This document shows, in pieces, positions 23,747 to 33,168 of a DNA stretch of 64,000 nucleotides. The notes under the pieces were generated by a model. It did no database searches. It was not told the DNA's origin and worked only from the letters and a program-made list of their open reading frames with translations. Origin of the DNA: VAZQ01 sp046733355 (GTDB lineage: Bacteria; Pseudomonadota; Alphaproteobacteria; Rhizobiales; Xanthobacteraceae); NCBI GenBank assembly GCA_046733355.1, contig JBKPOZ010000031.1:26826-90825 (forward strand), written 5' to 3'. Positions within the stretch are counted from its first letter, which is position 1. Every line of letters begins with the position of its first letter. A program made the position numbers and the translations under genes.

Positions 23747-25819
23747 ATGCCCCGCAGTCACCGCATCGAGGACTACCGCAATTTTGGCATCATGGCCCAT
23801 ATCGATGCGGGCAAGACCACCACGACCGAGCGCATCCTCTATTACACCGGCAAGAGCCACAAGATGGGCGAGGTGCACGAGGGCGCCGCCATCATGGACT
23901 TTATGGAGCAGGAGCAGGAACGCGGCATTACTATCACCTCGGCTGCGACCACCGCCTTCTGGAACAACAAGCGCCTCAACATCATCGACACGCCGGGTCA
24001 CGTGGACTTCACCATCGAGGTGGAGCGCAGCCTCCGCGTTCTCGACGGGGCGGTATGCGTACTGGACAGCAATCAGGGCGTCGAGCCGCAGACCGAAACG
24101 GTGTGGCGGCAGGGCGACAAGTACAAAGTCCCGCGCATCGTCTTGTGCAACAAGATGGATAAGGTAGGGGCCGATTTCTTCCAGTGCCTGAAGGATATTG
24201 TCGATCGCCTCGGCGCCAAGCCCGTGCCCATCCAGCTGCCGATCGGCGCCGAGCAGCAGTTCAGGGGCGTTGTCGACCTCGTGCGCATGAAGGGCGTGGT
24301 ATGGGACGACGAGTCGCTCGGGGCGAAATATCACGACATCGATATTCCGGCCGACCTGCTCGAGCAGGCGAAGGAATATCGCGAGAAGATGATCGAGGCA
24401 GCGGTCGAGCTCGACGATGCAGCGATGACCTCCTACCTCGAAGGCCGCGAGCCCGACGAAGCTACCCTGAAGCGGCTTATTCGCAAGGGCGCAATCAGCG
24501 GCGCATTCTTCCCGGTCCTTGCGGGCTCGGCTTTCAAGAACAAGGGCGTGCAGCCTTTGCTCGACGCGGTGGTTGATTATCTGCCCTCACCTCTCGACGT
24601 GCCTCCAATCAAGGGAATTGATCCAAAGGGCAACGAGGTGGTGCGCAAGCCCGCAGACAGCGAACCCTTAGCCATGCTTGCCTTCAAGATCATGGACGAT
24701 CCATTCGTCGGCACAATCACTTTCTCTCGCATCTACTCGGGACGGCTCGAGAGCGGCACCGGTGTCCTCAATTCAACAAAGGAGCGCAAGGAGCGTATTG
24801 GACGCATGCTGTTGATGCATGCGAACAATCGCGAGGACATCAAGGAAGCTTACGCGGGAGACATCGTGGCGCTCGCGGGCCTCAAGGAAGTGCGCACCGG
24901 CGATACGCTGTGCGACCCGCAGCACCCCGTCATCCTCGAGAAGATGGAATTCCCTGCGCCTGTGATCGAGATTGCGATCGAGCCCAAATCGAAAGCGGAT
25001 CAGGAGAAGCTCGGCGTGGCGCTTGCCAAGCTGGTCGCCGAGGATCCTTCCTTCCGCGTAAGCACCGATCCAGAGTCCGGCCAGACCATCCTCAAGGGTA
25101 TGGGCGAGCTTCACCTCGATATCAAAGTCGACATCCTCAAACGCACTTACAAGGTCGATGCGAACATCGGCGCGCCGCAGGTAGCGTACCGCGAGAAGAT
25201 CACGCGGGCGATTACGATCGATCACGTGCACAAGAAGCAGACCGGAGGGGCGGGGCAGTTTGCGCGCGTGAAGATCGTCGCCGAGCCACTGCCGCCCCCC
25301 GGAGGTTTTCTTTTCGAAAACGACATAATCGGGGGCGTCGTGCCCAAAGAATACATTCCCGGCGTGGAAAAGGGGCTGGAGTCGGTCCTTGGATCGGGCG
25401 TGCTTGCCGGCTTTCCGGTGGTGGATCTAAAAGTGAGACTGATCGACGGCGCCTACCACGACGTGGACTCCTCCGCGCTTGCGTTCGAGATCTGCGCGCG
25501 CGCGGCATTGCGCGAGGCGCTACAGAAAGGCTCGCCCGTCCTTCTCGAGCCAATCATGAAAGTGGAAGTGGTCACGCCCGAAGACTACACGGGTACGGTG
25601 ATCGGCGATCTCAACTCACGGCGCGGGCAAATCCATGGCCAGGACATGCGCGGCAACGCCAACGTCATCAATGCCATGGTGCCGCTTGCCAATATGTTCG
25701 GGTACGTCAGCAATCTGCGTTCCATGTCGCAGGGGCGCGCCACCTTCACCATGCAATTCGACCACTATGAGCAGGTTCCTTCCGCGGTGGCCGCGGAGAT
25801 CCAGGCGAAGTTCGCCTGA
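23747..25819 (+). CDS. fusA: Elongation factor G
   Basis: 690 residues, full length translocase GTPase. G1 is AHIDAGKT, switch I reads EQEQERGITITSAATT (the standard sequence, unlike the EF-Tu in this window), G3 is DTPGHVDF and G4 NKMDK. Domains II-V follow in order to the C-terminus. The ATG at 23747 lies 22 bases after rpsG. Confidence 0.98.
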   Translation: MPRSHRIEDYRNFGIMAHIDAGKTTTTERILYYTGKSHKMGEVHEGAAIMDFMEQEQERGITITSAATTAFWNNKRLNIIDTPGHVDFTIEVERSLRVLDGAVCVLDSNQGVEPQTETVWRQGDKYKVPRIVLCNKMDKVGADFFQCLKDIVDRLGAKPVPIQLPIGAEQQFRGVVDLVRMKGVVWDDESLGAKYHDIDIPADLLEQAKEYREKMIEAAVELDDAAMTSYLEGREPDEATLKRLIRKGAISGAFFPVLAGSAFKNKGVQPLLDAVVDYLPSPLDVPPIKGIDPKGNEVVRKPADSEPLAMLAFKIMDDPFVGTITFSRIYSGRLESGTGVLNSTKERKERIGRMLLMHANNREDIKEAYAGDIVALAGLKEVRTGDTLCDPQHPVILEKMEFPAPVIEIAIEPKSKADQEKLGVALAKLVAEDPSFRVSTDPESGQTILKGMGELHLDIKVDILKRTYKVDANIGAPQVAYREKITRAITIDHVHKKQTGGAGQFARVKIVAEPLPPPGGFLFENDIIGGVVPKEYIPGVEKGLESVLGSGVLAGFPVVDLKVRLIDGAYHDVDSSALAFEICARAALREALQKGSPVLLEPIMKVEVVTPEDYTGTVIGDLNSRRGQIHGQDMRGNANVINAMVPLANMFGYVSNLRSMSQGRATFTMQFDHYEQVPSAVAAEIQAKFA

Positions 25820-25864
25820 CCGCCAGAGCACAGTTCAAGTCAGGACCTAAACGGAGAGCGTCCA

Positions 25865-27073
<1,209 letters not shown>

Positions 27074-27084
27074 TCGACAGAGCA

Positions 27085-27175
27085 CAGACGACAAAGGACG
27101 GAGGACAGGAAGACAGAGCATCTCGGAGCAGACCCTGCCGTATCCGTCGTCTGTCATCCGTCGTCTGTCGTCTGA
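27085..27175. repeat. Imperfect palindrome of degenerate 7-base units, tuf-rpsJ gap
   Basis: Left arm 27085-27118 is purine-rich (CAGACGACAAAGGACGGAGG...). Right arm 27141-27175 reads as units CCGTCGT CTGTCAT CCGTCGT... and pairs with the left arm in inverted orientation. It ends 6 bases before the rpsJ ATG at 27182, and no Shine-Dalgarno lies between it and that ATG. Confidence 0.75.
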
Positions 27176-27181
27176 ATCATC

Positions 27182-27490
27182 ATGAACGGCCAGAACATCC
27201 GCATTCGGCTCAAGGCCTTCGATCATCGCATCCTCGATGCATCGACGCGCGAGATCGTCGCGACTGCCAAGCGCACCGGCGCACAAGTGCGCGGGCCCAT
27301 CCCGTTGCCGACCAGAATCGAGAAATTCACCGTTAATCGCTCGCCGCACATCGACAAGAAGAGCCGCGAGCAGTTCGAGATGCGCACCCATAAGCGGCTG
27401 CTCGACATCGTCGACCCCACGCCGCAGACGGTGGACGCGCTCATGAAGCTCGATCTTGCCGCGGGCGTGGACGTCGAGATCAAGCTCTGA
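27182..27490 (+). CDS. rpsJ: 30S ribosomal protein S10 (NusE)
   Basis: 102 residues, full length. N-terminus MNGQNIRIRLKAFDHRILD and the loop VRGPIPLPTRIEKFTVNRSPH are standard. It also serves as NusE in antitermination in studied bacteria. The region just before the ATG (GTCTGAATCATC) has no Shine-Dalgarno; the palindrome described at 27085-27175 lies there instead. Confidence 0.97.
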   Translation: MNGQNIRIRLKAFDHRILDASTREIVATAKRTGAQVRGPIPLPTRIEKFTVNRSPHIDKKSREQFEMRTHKRLLDIVDPTPQTVDALMKLDLAAGVDVEIKL

Positions 27491-27513
27491 CGCGCATCGG
27501 CCGGGAGGAAACA

Positions 27514-28275
27514 GTGATAAGAAGCATGCGCTCGGGAGTGATCGCACAGAAGGTCGGAATGACCCGCGTGTTCACGGAAGCCGGCGAGCACGTTCCGGTG
27601 ACGGTGCTCCGGCTTGGGCACTGCCAGGTCGTTGCGCACCGAAACAAGGAAAAGAACGGTTACATCGCGCTCCAGCTTGGCTCAGGATCGCGCCGGCCGA
27701 AGAACATGAGCAAGGCCGAGCGCGGCCATTTTGCTGCCAACAAGATCGAGCCGAAGCGCAAGCTTGCGGAGTTCAGGGTGGAAGAGGCCGATCTCATTCC
27801 CATCGGCGCCGAGATCACGGCCGACCATTTCGTTCCCGGCCAATTCGTCGATGCCACAGGCATCTCCATCGGCAAGGGTTTTGCCGGACCGATGAAGCGC
27901 TGGAATTTCGCGGGCCTGCGGGCCTCCCATGGCGTCTCGATATCGCACCGGTCGCACGGCTCGACCGGCGGCCGGCAGGATCCCGGAAAAACGTTTAAGA
28001 ACAAAAAAATGGCGGGCCATCTCGGAGGCGACCGCGTCACCACCCTCAATCTGAAGGTCGTGCAGACTGATGTGGAGCGCGGCCTCATTCTCGTGGAAGG
28101 CGCCGTGCCCGGCAGCAAAGGCGGTTGGATCACTTTGCGCGATGCCGTCAAGAAAAAGCTGCCGGATAGCGTTCCCCGACCTGGGAAGTTCCGCATGGCG
28201 GAAGCGACCGAAGCGCCGCCCGCAGATGATAGGGCGGAAAGCGCTGCTGGCCCTGCCACGCAGGAGGGCACCTGA
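27514..28275 (+). CDS. rplC: 50S ribosomal protein L3
   Basis: 253 residues. The family signature FAGPMKRWNFAGLRASHGVSISHRSHGSTGGRQDPGKTFKNKKMAGH is intact (shown here as key features: the loop reaches the peptidyl-transferase centre). Start GTG at 27514 is favoured by GGGAGGAA with 5-base spacing; an ATG at 27526 gives the family-like MRSGVIAQKVG but is too far from that site. A short acidic/Ala tail follows residue ~230. It overlaps rplD by one base. Confidence 0.95.
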   Translation: MIRSMRSGVIAQKVGMTRVFTEAGEHVPVTVLRLGHCQVVAHRNKEKNGYIALQLGSGSRRPKNMSKAERGHFAANKIEPKRKLAEFRVEEADLIPIGAEITADHFVPGQFVDATGISIGKGFAGPMKRWNFAGLRASHGVSISHRSHGSTGGRQDPGKTFKNKKMAGHLGGDRVTTLNLKVVQTDVERGLILVEGAVPGSKGGWITLRDAVKKKLPDSVPRPGKFRMAEATEAPPADDRAESAAGPATQEGT

Positions 28276-28895
28276 TGCAGATCAAGATCTTGAATCTCGA
28301 TGGTGCCGAAGCGGGCTCGGTTGATCTGCCGGACTCCATTTTTGGCCTGACGCCGCGGGCCGACATTTTGCAGCGCTATGTGCGCTGGCAGCTCGCGAAG
28401 CGCCAGCGCGGCACGCACGACGTCAAGAATCGCAGCGAGATCAACCGCACCGGCAAGAAAATGTATCGCCAGAAGGGCACCGGCTCGGCACGGCATGGTC
28501 CGGCGAGCGCGAATATCTTTCGCGGCGGCGGTCGCGCATTCGGCCCGACCCCGCGCAGCCATGCGATCGGCCTGCCGAAGAAGGTACGCGCGCTTGCGCT
28601 GAAGCACGCGCTCTCAGCCAAGGCGCAGGATGGCGGCATTATCGTGCTCGAAAGGGCGAGCGCGAACGACGGCAAGACCGGCGCATTGCGGAGCAATCTT
28701 GCCAAGCTCGGCCTCACCAGAGCGCTCATCATCGATGGAGCCGAGCTGGAGGCGAATTTCACGCTCGCTGTTCGCAACATTCCGAACATCGACGTGCTGC
28801 CGGTGCAAGGGATCAACGTCTACGACATCCTGCGCCATCCCACATTGGTATTGACAAAAGCGGCACTCGAGGCGCTGGAAGCACGGCTGAAATGA
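28275..28895 (+). CDS. rplD: 50S ribosomal protein L4
   Basis: 206 residues, full length. The extended loop that lines the exit tunnel is seen as KMYRQKGTGSARHGPASANIFRGGG. In E. coli L4 represses the S10 operon; no leader evidence for this is visible here. Starts within the rplC stop (TGATG) and ends in a 4-base ATGA overlap with rplW. Confidence 0.97.
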   Translation: MQIKILNLDGAEAGSVDLPDSIFGLTPRADILQRYVRWQLAKRQRGTHDVKNRSEINRTGKKMYRQKGTGSARHGPASANIFRGGGRAFGPTPRSHAIGLPKKVRALALKHALSAKAQDGGIIVLERASANDGKTGALRSNLAKLGLTRALIIDGAELEANFTLAVRNIPNIDVLPVQGINVYDILRHPTLVLTKAALEALEARLK

Positions 28896-29191
28896 GCACG
28901 ACCGATCCACGCCATTACGACGTCATCCTTTCGCCGGTGATCACCGAGAAGGCGACGCTCGCGTCCGAACGCAACCAGGTGATGTTCAAGGTCGCGCGTC
29001 AGGCGACCAAGCCTCAGATCAAGGAGGCGGTGGAGAAGCTCTTCGATGTGAAGGTGAAGAGCGTGAACACGCATCTGCGCAAGGGCAAGGTCAAGGCGTT
29101 CAAGGGCTCGGTGGGCGAGCAGTCCGAGACCAAGCGCGCCATCGTCACCCTCGAGGAGGGGCATCGGATCGACGTGACCACAGGTCTTTGA
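28892..29191 (+). CDS. rplW: 50S ribosomal protein L23
   Basis: 99 residues, full length, at the tunnel exit where trigger factor and SRP dock. Core sequence HYDVILSPVITEKATL and VNTHLRKGKVKAFKG is typical. Translationally coupled to rplD by a 4-base overlap and followed by rplB after 12 bases. Confidence 0.97.
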   Translation: MSTTDPRHYDVILSPVITEKATLASERNQVMFKVARQATKPQIKEAVEKLFDVKVKSVNTHLRKGKVKAFKGSVGEQSETKRAIVTLEEGHRIDVTTGL

Positions 29192-29203
29192 GGACAGGGC
29201 GGC

Positions 29204-30037
29204 ATGGCACTTAAATCATACAATCCGGTCACCTCCAGCCAGCGGCAGCTTGTGCTGGTCGATCGTTCGGCGCTTTACCGCGGCGCTCCGGTGAAGACGC
29301 TCACGCAGGGAAAGACTTCGAGCGGCGGCCGCAACAACCATGGTCGCATCACCGTGCGTTTCCGCGGAGGTGGGCATAAGAAGGCCTATCGGCAGATTGA
29401 TTTCAAACGCCGCAAATTCGATGTGTCCGGCAAGATCGAGCGCATCGAATACGACCCAAATCGCACCGCATTCATTGCGCTCGTGAAATATCAGGACGGC
29501 GAGCAGGCCTACATCCTCGCTCCGCAACGCCTTGCGCCTGGTGACGCGGTCATTGCGGGCGAGCACGTCGATGTGAAGCCGGGAAACGCGATGCCGGCCG
29601 GCAATATTCCAATCGGCACGATCGTGCACAATGTCGAGCTCAAGATCGGAAAGGGTGGGCAGATCGCCCGCTCGGCAGGAAGTTACGCGCAAATCGTGGG
29701 TCGCGACGGCGCTTATGTCATCCTGCGGCTCAATTCTGCCGAGCAGCGCCTCGTGCACGGCCGCTGCATGGCCTCGATCGGGGCGGTTTCCAACCCCGAT
29801 CACATGAACATTTCCATCGGCAAGGCGGGCCGCAAGCGCTGGATGGGACGCATGCCGCATAACCGCGGCGTGTCCATGAACCCGATTGATCATCCCCATG
29901 GCGGCGGTGAAGGACGCACCTCGGGCGGCCGCCACCCGGTGACGCCCTGGGGTTTTCCCACCAAGGGGAAGAAGACGCGCCGCAACAAGTCCAGCACGAA
30001 ATTCATCATCGCAAGCCGTCACGCGCGGAAGAAATAA
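29204..30037 (+). CDS. rplB: 50S ribosomal protein L2
   Basis: 277 residues, full length. Needed for subunit joining and peptidyl transfer. The highly conserved C-terminal segment MNPIDHPHGGGEGRTSGGRHPVTPWG is present with the key histidine in HPHGGGEG. Start ATG at 29204 follows AGGACAGGGCGGC. Confidence 0.98.
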   Translation: MALKSYNPVTSSQRQLVLVDRSALYRGAPVKTLTQGKTSSGGRNNHGRITVRFRGGGHKKAYRQIDFKRRKFDVSGKIERIEYDPNRTAFIALVKYQDGEQAYILAPQRLAPGDAVIAGEHVDVKPGNAMPAGNIPIGTIVHNVELKIGKGGQIARSAGSYAQIVGRDGAYVILRLNSAEQRLVHGRCMASIGAVSNPDHMNISIGKAGRKRWMGRMPHNRGVSMNPIDHPHGGGEGRTSGGRHPVTPWGFPTKGKKTRRNKSSTKFIIASRHARKK

Positions 30038-30050
30038 GCGGAGAGCCGGT

Positions 30051-30398
30051 ATGGCACGTTCGATCTGGAAAGGCCCGTTCGTCGACGGATACCTGCTCAA
30101 GAAGGCGGAAGCGGTGCGCTCGTCGGGCCGCCATGAAATGATCCGCATCTGGAGCCGCCGCTCGACCATTCTCCCGCAGTTCGTCGGGTTGACCTTCGGC
30201 GTCTACAACGGGCAGAAGCATATTCCCGTGCTCGTCACGGAAGAGATGGTCGGACACAAGTTCGGCGAGTTCTCGCCGACGCGGGTGTTCTATGGCCATT
30301 CGTCGGATCGCAAGGCGAAACGCGCCGTGGCTCCGGGCGCTCCGGGTGCAGCTCCCGCTGCCGCACCCTCGCCCGCCGCCGCGAGCTCGGGGACGTAA
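30051..30398 (+). CDS. rpsS: 30S ribosomal protein S19 with C-terminal Ala/Pro tail
   Basis: 115 residues against about 92 for the family. Residues 1-88 are standard (MARSIWKGPFVDGYLLKKAE ... GHKFGEFSPTRVFYGHSSD). They are followed by a low-complexity tail of Ala, Pro and Gly (AVAPGAPGAAPAAAPSPAAA). S19 sits in the subunit head near the A-site finger; the tail would extend from its C-terminal end. It is followed 10 bases later by rplV. Confidence 0.96.
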   Translation: MARSIWKGPFVDGYLLKKAEAVRSSGRHEMIRIWSRRSTILPQFVGLTFGVYNGQKHIPVLVTEEMVGHKFGEFSPTRVFYGHSSDRKAKRAVAPGAPGAAPAAAPSPAAASSGT

Positions 30399-30408
30399 AG
30401 GGGACACC

Positions 30409-30792
30409 ATGGGCAAGAAGTCCCGCGCGCGAGTGCTCTCCGATAACGAGGCCAAGGCCGTGGCGCGTATGCTGCGTGTCAGCCCGCAGAAGCTCAATCT
30501 GCTGGCACAGCTCATTCGCGGCAAGAAGGTTGCGACTGCCCTCGCCGACCTCGAGTTCTCGCGCAAGCGCATGGCCCGTGACGTGCGCAAGTGCCTGGAA
30601 TCGGCAATAGCCAATGCCGAGAACAACCATGAGCTCGATGTTGACGATCTCATCGTGGCCGAGGCCCACGTCGGCAAGGCGCTTGTGCTCAAACGATTTC
30701 AGCCACGCGGCCGCGGCCGTATGGGAAAAATCCTCAAGCCCTTTTCGAACCTGACCATTGTCGTTCGCGAGGTCGAGGCGCGGGCTTCCTGA
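30409..30792 (+). CDS. rplV: 50S ribosomal protein L22
   Basis: 127 residues. Lines the exit tunnel; the beta-hairpin is KRFQPRGRGRMGKILKPFSNLTI. The ATG at 30409 follows GGGGACACC and gives MGKKSRARVLSDNEAKAVARMLRVSPQKLNL; upstream in-frame codons belong to the rpsS tail region and are not used. Confidence 0.96.
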   Translation: MGKKSRARVLSDNEAKAVARMLRVSPQKLNLLAQLIRGKKVATALADLEFSRKRMARDVRKCLESAIANAENNHELDVDDLIVAEAHVGKALVLKRFQPRGRGRMGKILKPFSNLTIVVREVEARAS

Positions 30793-30819
30793 GGACGCTT
30801 ACGAGGAAGGAGACGGAAT

Positions 30820-31518
30820 TTGGGTCAGAAGGTCAATCCGATCGGATTGCGGCTTGGCGTGAACCGCACTTGGGATTCGCGCTGGTATTCGGGCAAGAAC
30901 GAATACGGACAGCTCCTGCATGAGGATCTCAAGATTCGTGACGAGCTGATGAAGGATCTCAAGCAGGCAGCCGTATCGAAGATCGTGATCGAGCGGCCGC
31001 ACAAGAAATGCCGCGTAACAGTACAATCAGCCCGGCCGGGCGTCGTGATCGGCAAAAAAGGTGCGGACATCGAGAAGCTTCGGCGCAAGGTGACGAAGCT
31101 CACGAAATCCGACGTGGTCATTAATATCGTGGAGATCCGAAAGCCGGAGCTCGACGCGCAGCTCGTGGCTGAATCCATCGCGCAGCAACTGGAGCGTCGG
31201 GTCGCTTTCCGGCGAGCGATGAAGCGGGCCGTACAGTCGGCCATGCGGCTCGGGGCGGGTGGCATCCGCATCAACTGCTCGGGCCGACTGGGCGGGGCGG
31301 AAATCGCGCGCATGGAATGGTATCGCGAGGGCCGCGTTCCCCTGCATACGCTGCGTGCCGACGTGGATTACGGCTTCGCCACTGCGTTCACGACCTACGG
31401 CACCTGTGGCGTGAAGGTATGGATCTTCAAGGGCGAGATCATGGAGCACGATCCCATGGCGCAGGACAAAAAGCTCGTGGAAGGCGAGGGGGGCCGGCCG
31501 CGAAGGGACGCTCCCTGA
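30820..31518 (+). CDS. rpsC: 30S ribosomal protein S3
   Basis: 232 residues, full length. The start is TTG at 30820 after GAAGGAGACGGAA, giving the family N-terminus MGQKVNPIGLRLGV. The KH domain holds GVVIGKKGADIEKLRR, and the C-terminal domain ends with an acidic/Arg tail. It forms the mRNA entry tunnel with S4 and S5. Confidence 0.97.
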   Translation: MGQKVNPIGLRLGVNRTWDSRWYSGKNEYGQLLHEDLKIRDELMKDLKQAAVSKIVIERPHKKCRVTVQSARPGVVIGKKGADIEKLRRKVTKLTKSDVVINIVEIRKPELDAQLVAESIAQQLERRVAFRRAMKRAVQSAMRLGAGGIRINCSGRLGGAEIARMEWYREGRVPLHTLRADVDYGFATAFTTYGTCGVKVWIFKGEIMEHDPMAQDKKLVEGEGGRPRRDAP

Positions 31519-31553
31519 GAACCGATTGAGAGCGACAAAGAAGGCGATCATCC

Positions 31554-31967
31554 ATGCTGCAACCCATGCGAACGAAGTTTCGCAAGGCACACAAGGGCCG
31601 CATCAAGGGAATTGCGACCTCGGGCGTGGAGCTTGCGTTCGGTCATTACGGGCTCAAGGCGCTCGAGCCCGAGCGCGTCACCGCGCGCCAGATCGAGGCC
31701 GCCCGGCGCGCGCTCACCCGCCACATGAAACGCGCCGGTCGCGTATGGATCCGCATTTATCCGGACGTTCCAGTCTCGAAGAAGCCTCTGGAAGTGCGCA
31801 TGGGCTCGGGCAAGGGCGCGCCCGAGTTCTGGGTGGCTCGGGTGAAGCCGGGGCGTGTCCTGTTCGAAGTCGACGGGGTGAGCGAGACGCTTGCGCGCGA
31901 AGCGCTGGCATTGGCGGCGGCCAAGTTGCCGATCAAGACCCGCTTCATTGAGCGGATCGCCGAATAG
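31554..31967 (+). CDS. rplP: 50S ribosomal protein L16
   Basis: 137 residues, full length. N-terminus MLQPMRTKFRKAHKGR and the conserved segments WIRIYPDVPVSKKPLEVRMGSGKGAPEFWVARV (sits by the A-site tRNA elbow) are standard. 9 bases before rpmC. Confidence 0.97.
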   Translation: MLQPMRTKFRKAHKGRIKGIATSGVELAFGHYGLKALEPERVTARQIEAARRALTRHMKRAGRVWIRIYPDVPVSKKPLEVRMGSGKGAPEFWVARVKPGRVLFEVDGVSETLAREALALAAAKLPIKTRFIERIAE

Positions 31968-31976
31968 GAAAGCGCG

Positions 31977-32189
31977 ATGAAAGCCGACAATCTGCATGCC
32001 ATGACCCTCGACCAGCTCGAGGACGAGTTCCTGAAGCTGAAGAAGGAACGGTTCAACTTGCGCTTCCAACGCGCGACCGGACAGCTGGAGAACACGGCGC
32101 GCGTGCGGCAGGTCCGCCGCGATATCGCGCGCGTCAAAACGATTGCCGCGCAGAAGCGCGCCGGCGCGGCAAAAAGCAAGGCGGAGTGA
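31977..32189 (+). CDS. rpmC: 50S ribosomal protein L29
   Basis: 70 residues, two long helices with an EEEFLKLKKERFNLRFQ-like centre (here EDEFLKLKKERFNLRFQ). Located at the tunnel exit next to L23. Three bases separate it from rpsQ. Confidence 0.96.
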   Translation: MKADNLHAMTLDQLEDEFLKLKKERFNLRFQRATGQLENTARVRQVRRDIARVKTIAAQKRAGAAKSKAE

Positions 32190-32192
32190 CAT

Positions 32193-32441
32193 ATGCCGAA
32201 GCGCATGCTGCATGGCGTGGTGGTGAGTGACAAGCAGGACAAGACGCGGGTCGTGCGTGTGGAGCGACGCTTCACGCATCCTGTGATGAAGAAGACCGTT
32301 CGCCGCACGAAGAAGTATTACGCGCATGACGAAAAAAACGAGCACCACGTGGGTGATATCGTCTGGATCGAGGAGCGGCGGCCGCTCTCGCGGCTCAAGC
32401 GCTGGGAAGTGGTGCGCGGGGAAAAAGGCAAGGCGATGTGA
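32193..32441 (+). CDS. rpsQ: 30S ribosomal protein S17
   Basis: 82 residues. OB-fold 16S rRNA binder with the signature DKTRVVRVERRFTHPVMKKTVRRTKKY and IEERRPLSRLKRWEVV. Start ATG at 32193 lies right after the rpmC stop; the upstream GGCGGAGTGACAT can act as ribosome site. Confidence 0.96.
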   Translation: MPKRMLHGVVVSDKQDKTRVVRVERRFTHPVMKKTVRRTKKYYAHDEKNEHHVGDIVWIEERRPLSRLKRWEVVRGEKGKAM

Positions 32442-32473
32442 TCGCGCGCCGTATGTGAAGTGAAGGTGCCCAG

Positions 32474-32842
32474 ATGATCCAGATGCAGACCAACCTCGAC
32501 GTGGCCGACAATTCCGGCGCGCGCCGCGTCATGTGCATCAAGGTGCTGGGCGGATCGAAGCGCAAATATGCCACCATCGGCGACGTGATCGTCGTGTCGG
32601 TCAAGGAAGCGATCCCGCGCGGGCGCGTCAAGAAAGGCGACGTGATGAAGGCAGTGGTGGTGCGGATCTCGAAGGACATAAAGCGTCCGGATGGGTCGAT
32701 CATTCGCTTCGACCGCAACGCGGCGGTGCTGATCAATCCGCAAATGGAGCCGGTAGGCACGCGCATCTTCGGCCCGGTGCCGCGCGAGCTGCGCGCCCGC
32801 AATCACATGAAGATCATCTCGCTCGCGCCGGAAGTGCTGTGA
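32474..32842 (+). CDS. rplN: 50S ribosomal protein L14
   Basis: 122 residues, full length, part of the intersubunit bridges and the binding site of the silencing factor RsfS in homologues. MIQMQTNLDVADNSGARRVMCIKVLGGS is the standard N-terminus. The stop TGA overlaps the ATG of rplX by one base. Confidence 0.97.
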   Translation: MIQMQTNLDVADNSGARRVMCIKVLGGSKRKYATIGDVIVVSVKEAIPRGRVKKGDVMKAVVVRISKDIKRPDGSIIRFDRNAAVLINPQMEPVGTRIFGPVPRELRARNHMKIISLAPEVL

Positions 32843-33168
32843 TGGCTGCAAAGATACGCAAAGGCGACAAGGTGGTGGTGCTGACCGGGCGGGACAAGGG
32901 CCGCGTCGGCGAGGTCATCGAGGTGCGCCCTGCCGCGGGTCGAGCGCTGGTGCGCGGACTCAACATGGTCAAGCGGCACCAGAAGCAAACACCCCAGCAC
33001 GAGGGCGGCATCATTTCCAAGGAGGCGACGGTGCATTTGTCGAACCTCGCTCTTGCCGACCCGAGGGATGGCAAGCCGACGCGGGTTGGATTCAAATTTG
33101 TGGGCGAGGGCGAGAGCCGCCGCAAGGTGCGCGTCGCCAAACGCTCGGGAGTTGAGATCGATGTCTGA
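32842..33168 (+). CDS. rplX: 50S ribosomal protein L24
   Basis: 108 residues. Early-assembly protein with an N-terminal KOW segment (KIRKGDKVVVLTGRDKGRVGEV). The ATG at 32842 gives MAAKIRKGDKV; the same frame is open upstream within rplN but is not used. The stop lies 8 bases inside the start of the extended rplE frame. Confidence 0.96.
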   Translation: MAAKIRKGDKVVVLTGRDKGRVGEVIEVRPAAGRALVRGLNMVKRHQKQTPQHEGGIISKEATVHLSNLALADPRDGKPTRVGFKFVGEGESRRKVRVAKRSGVEIDV

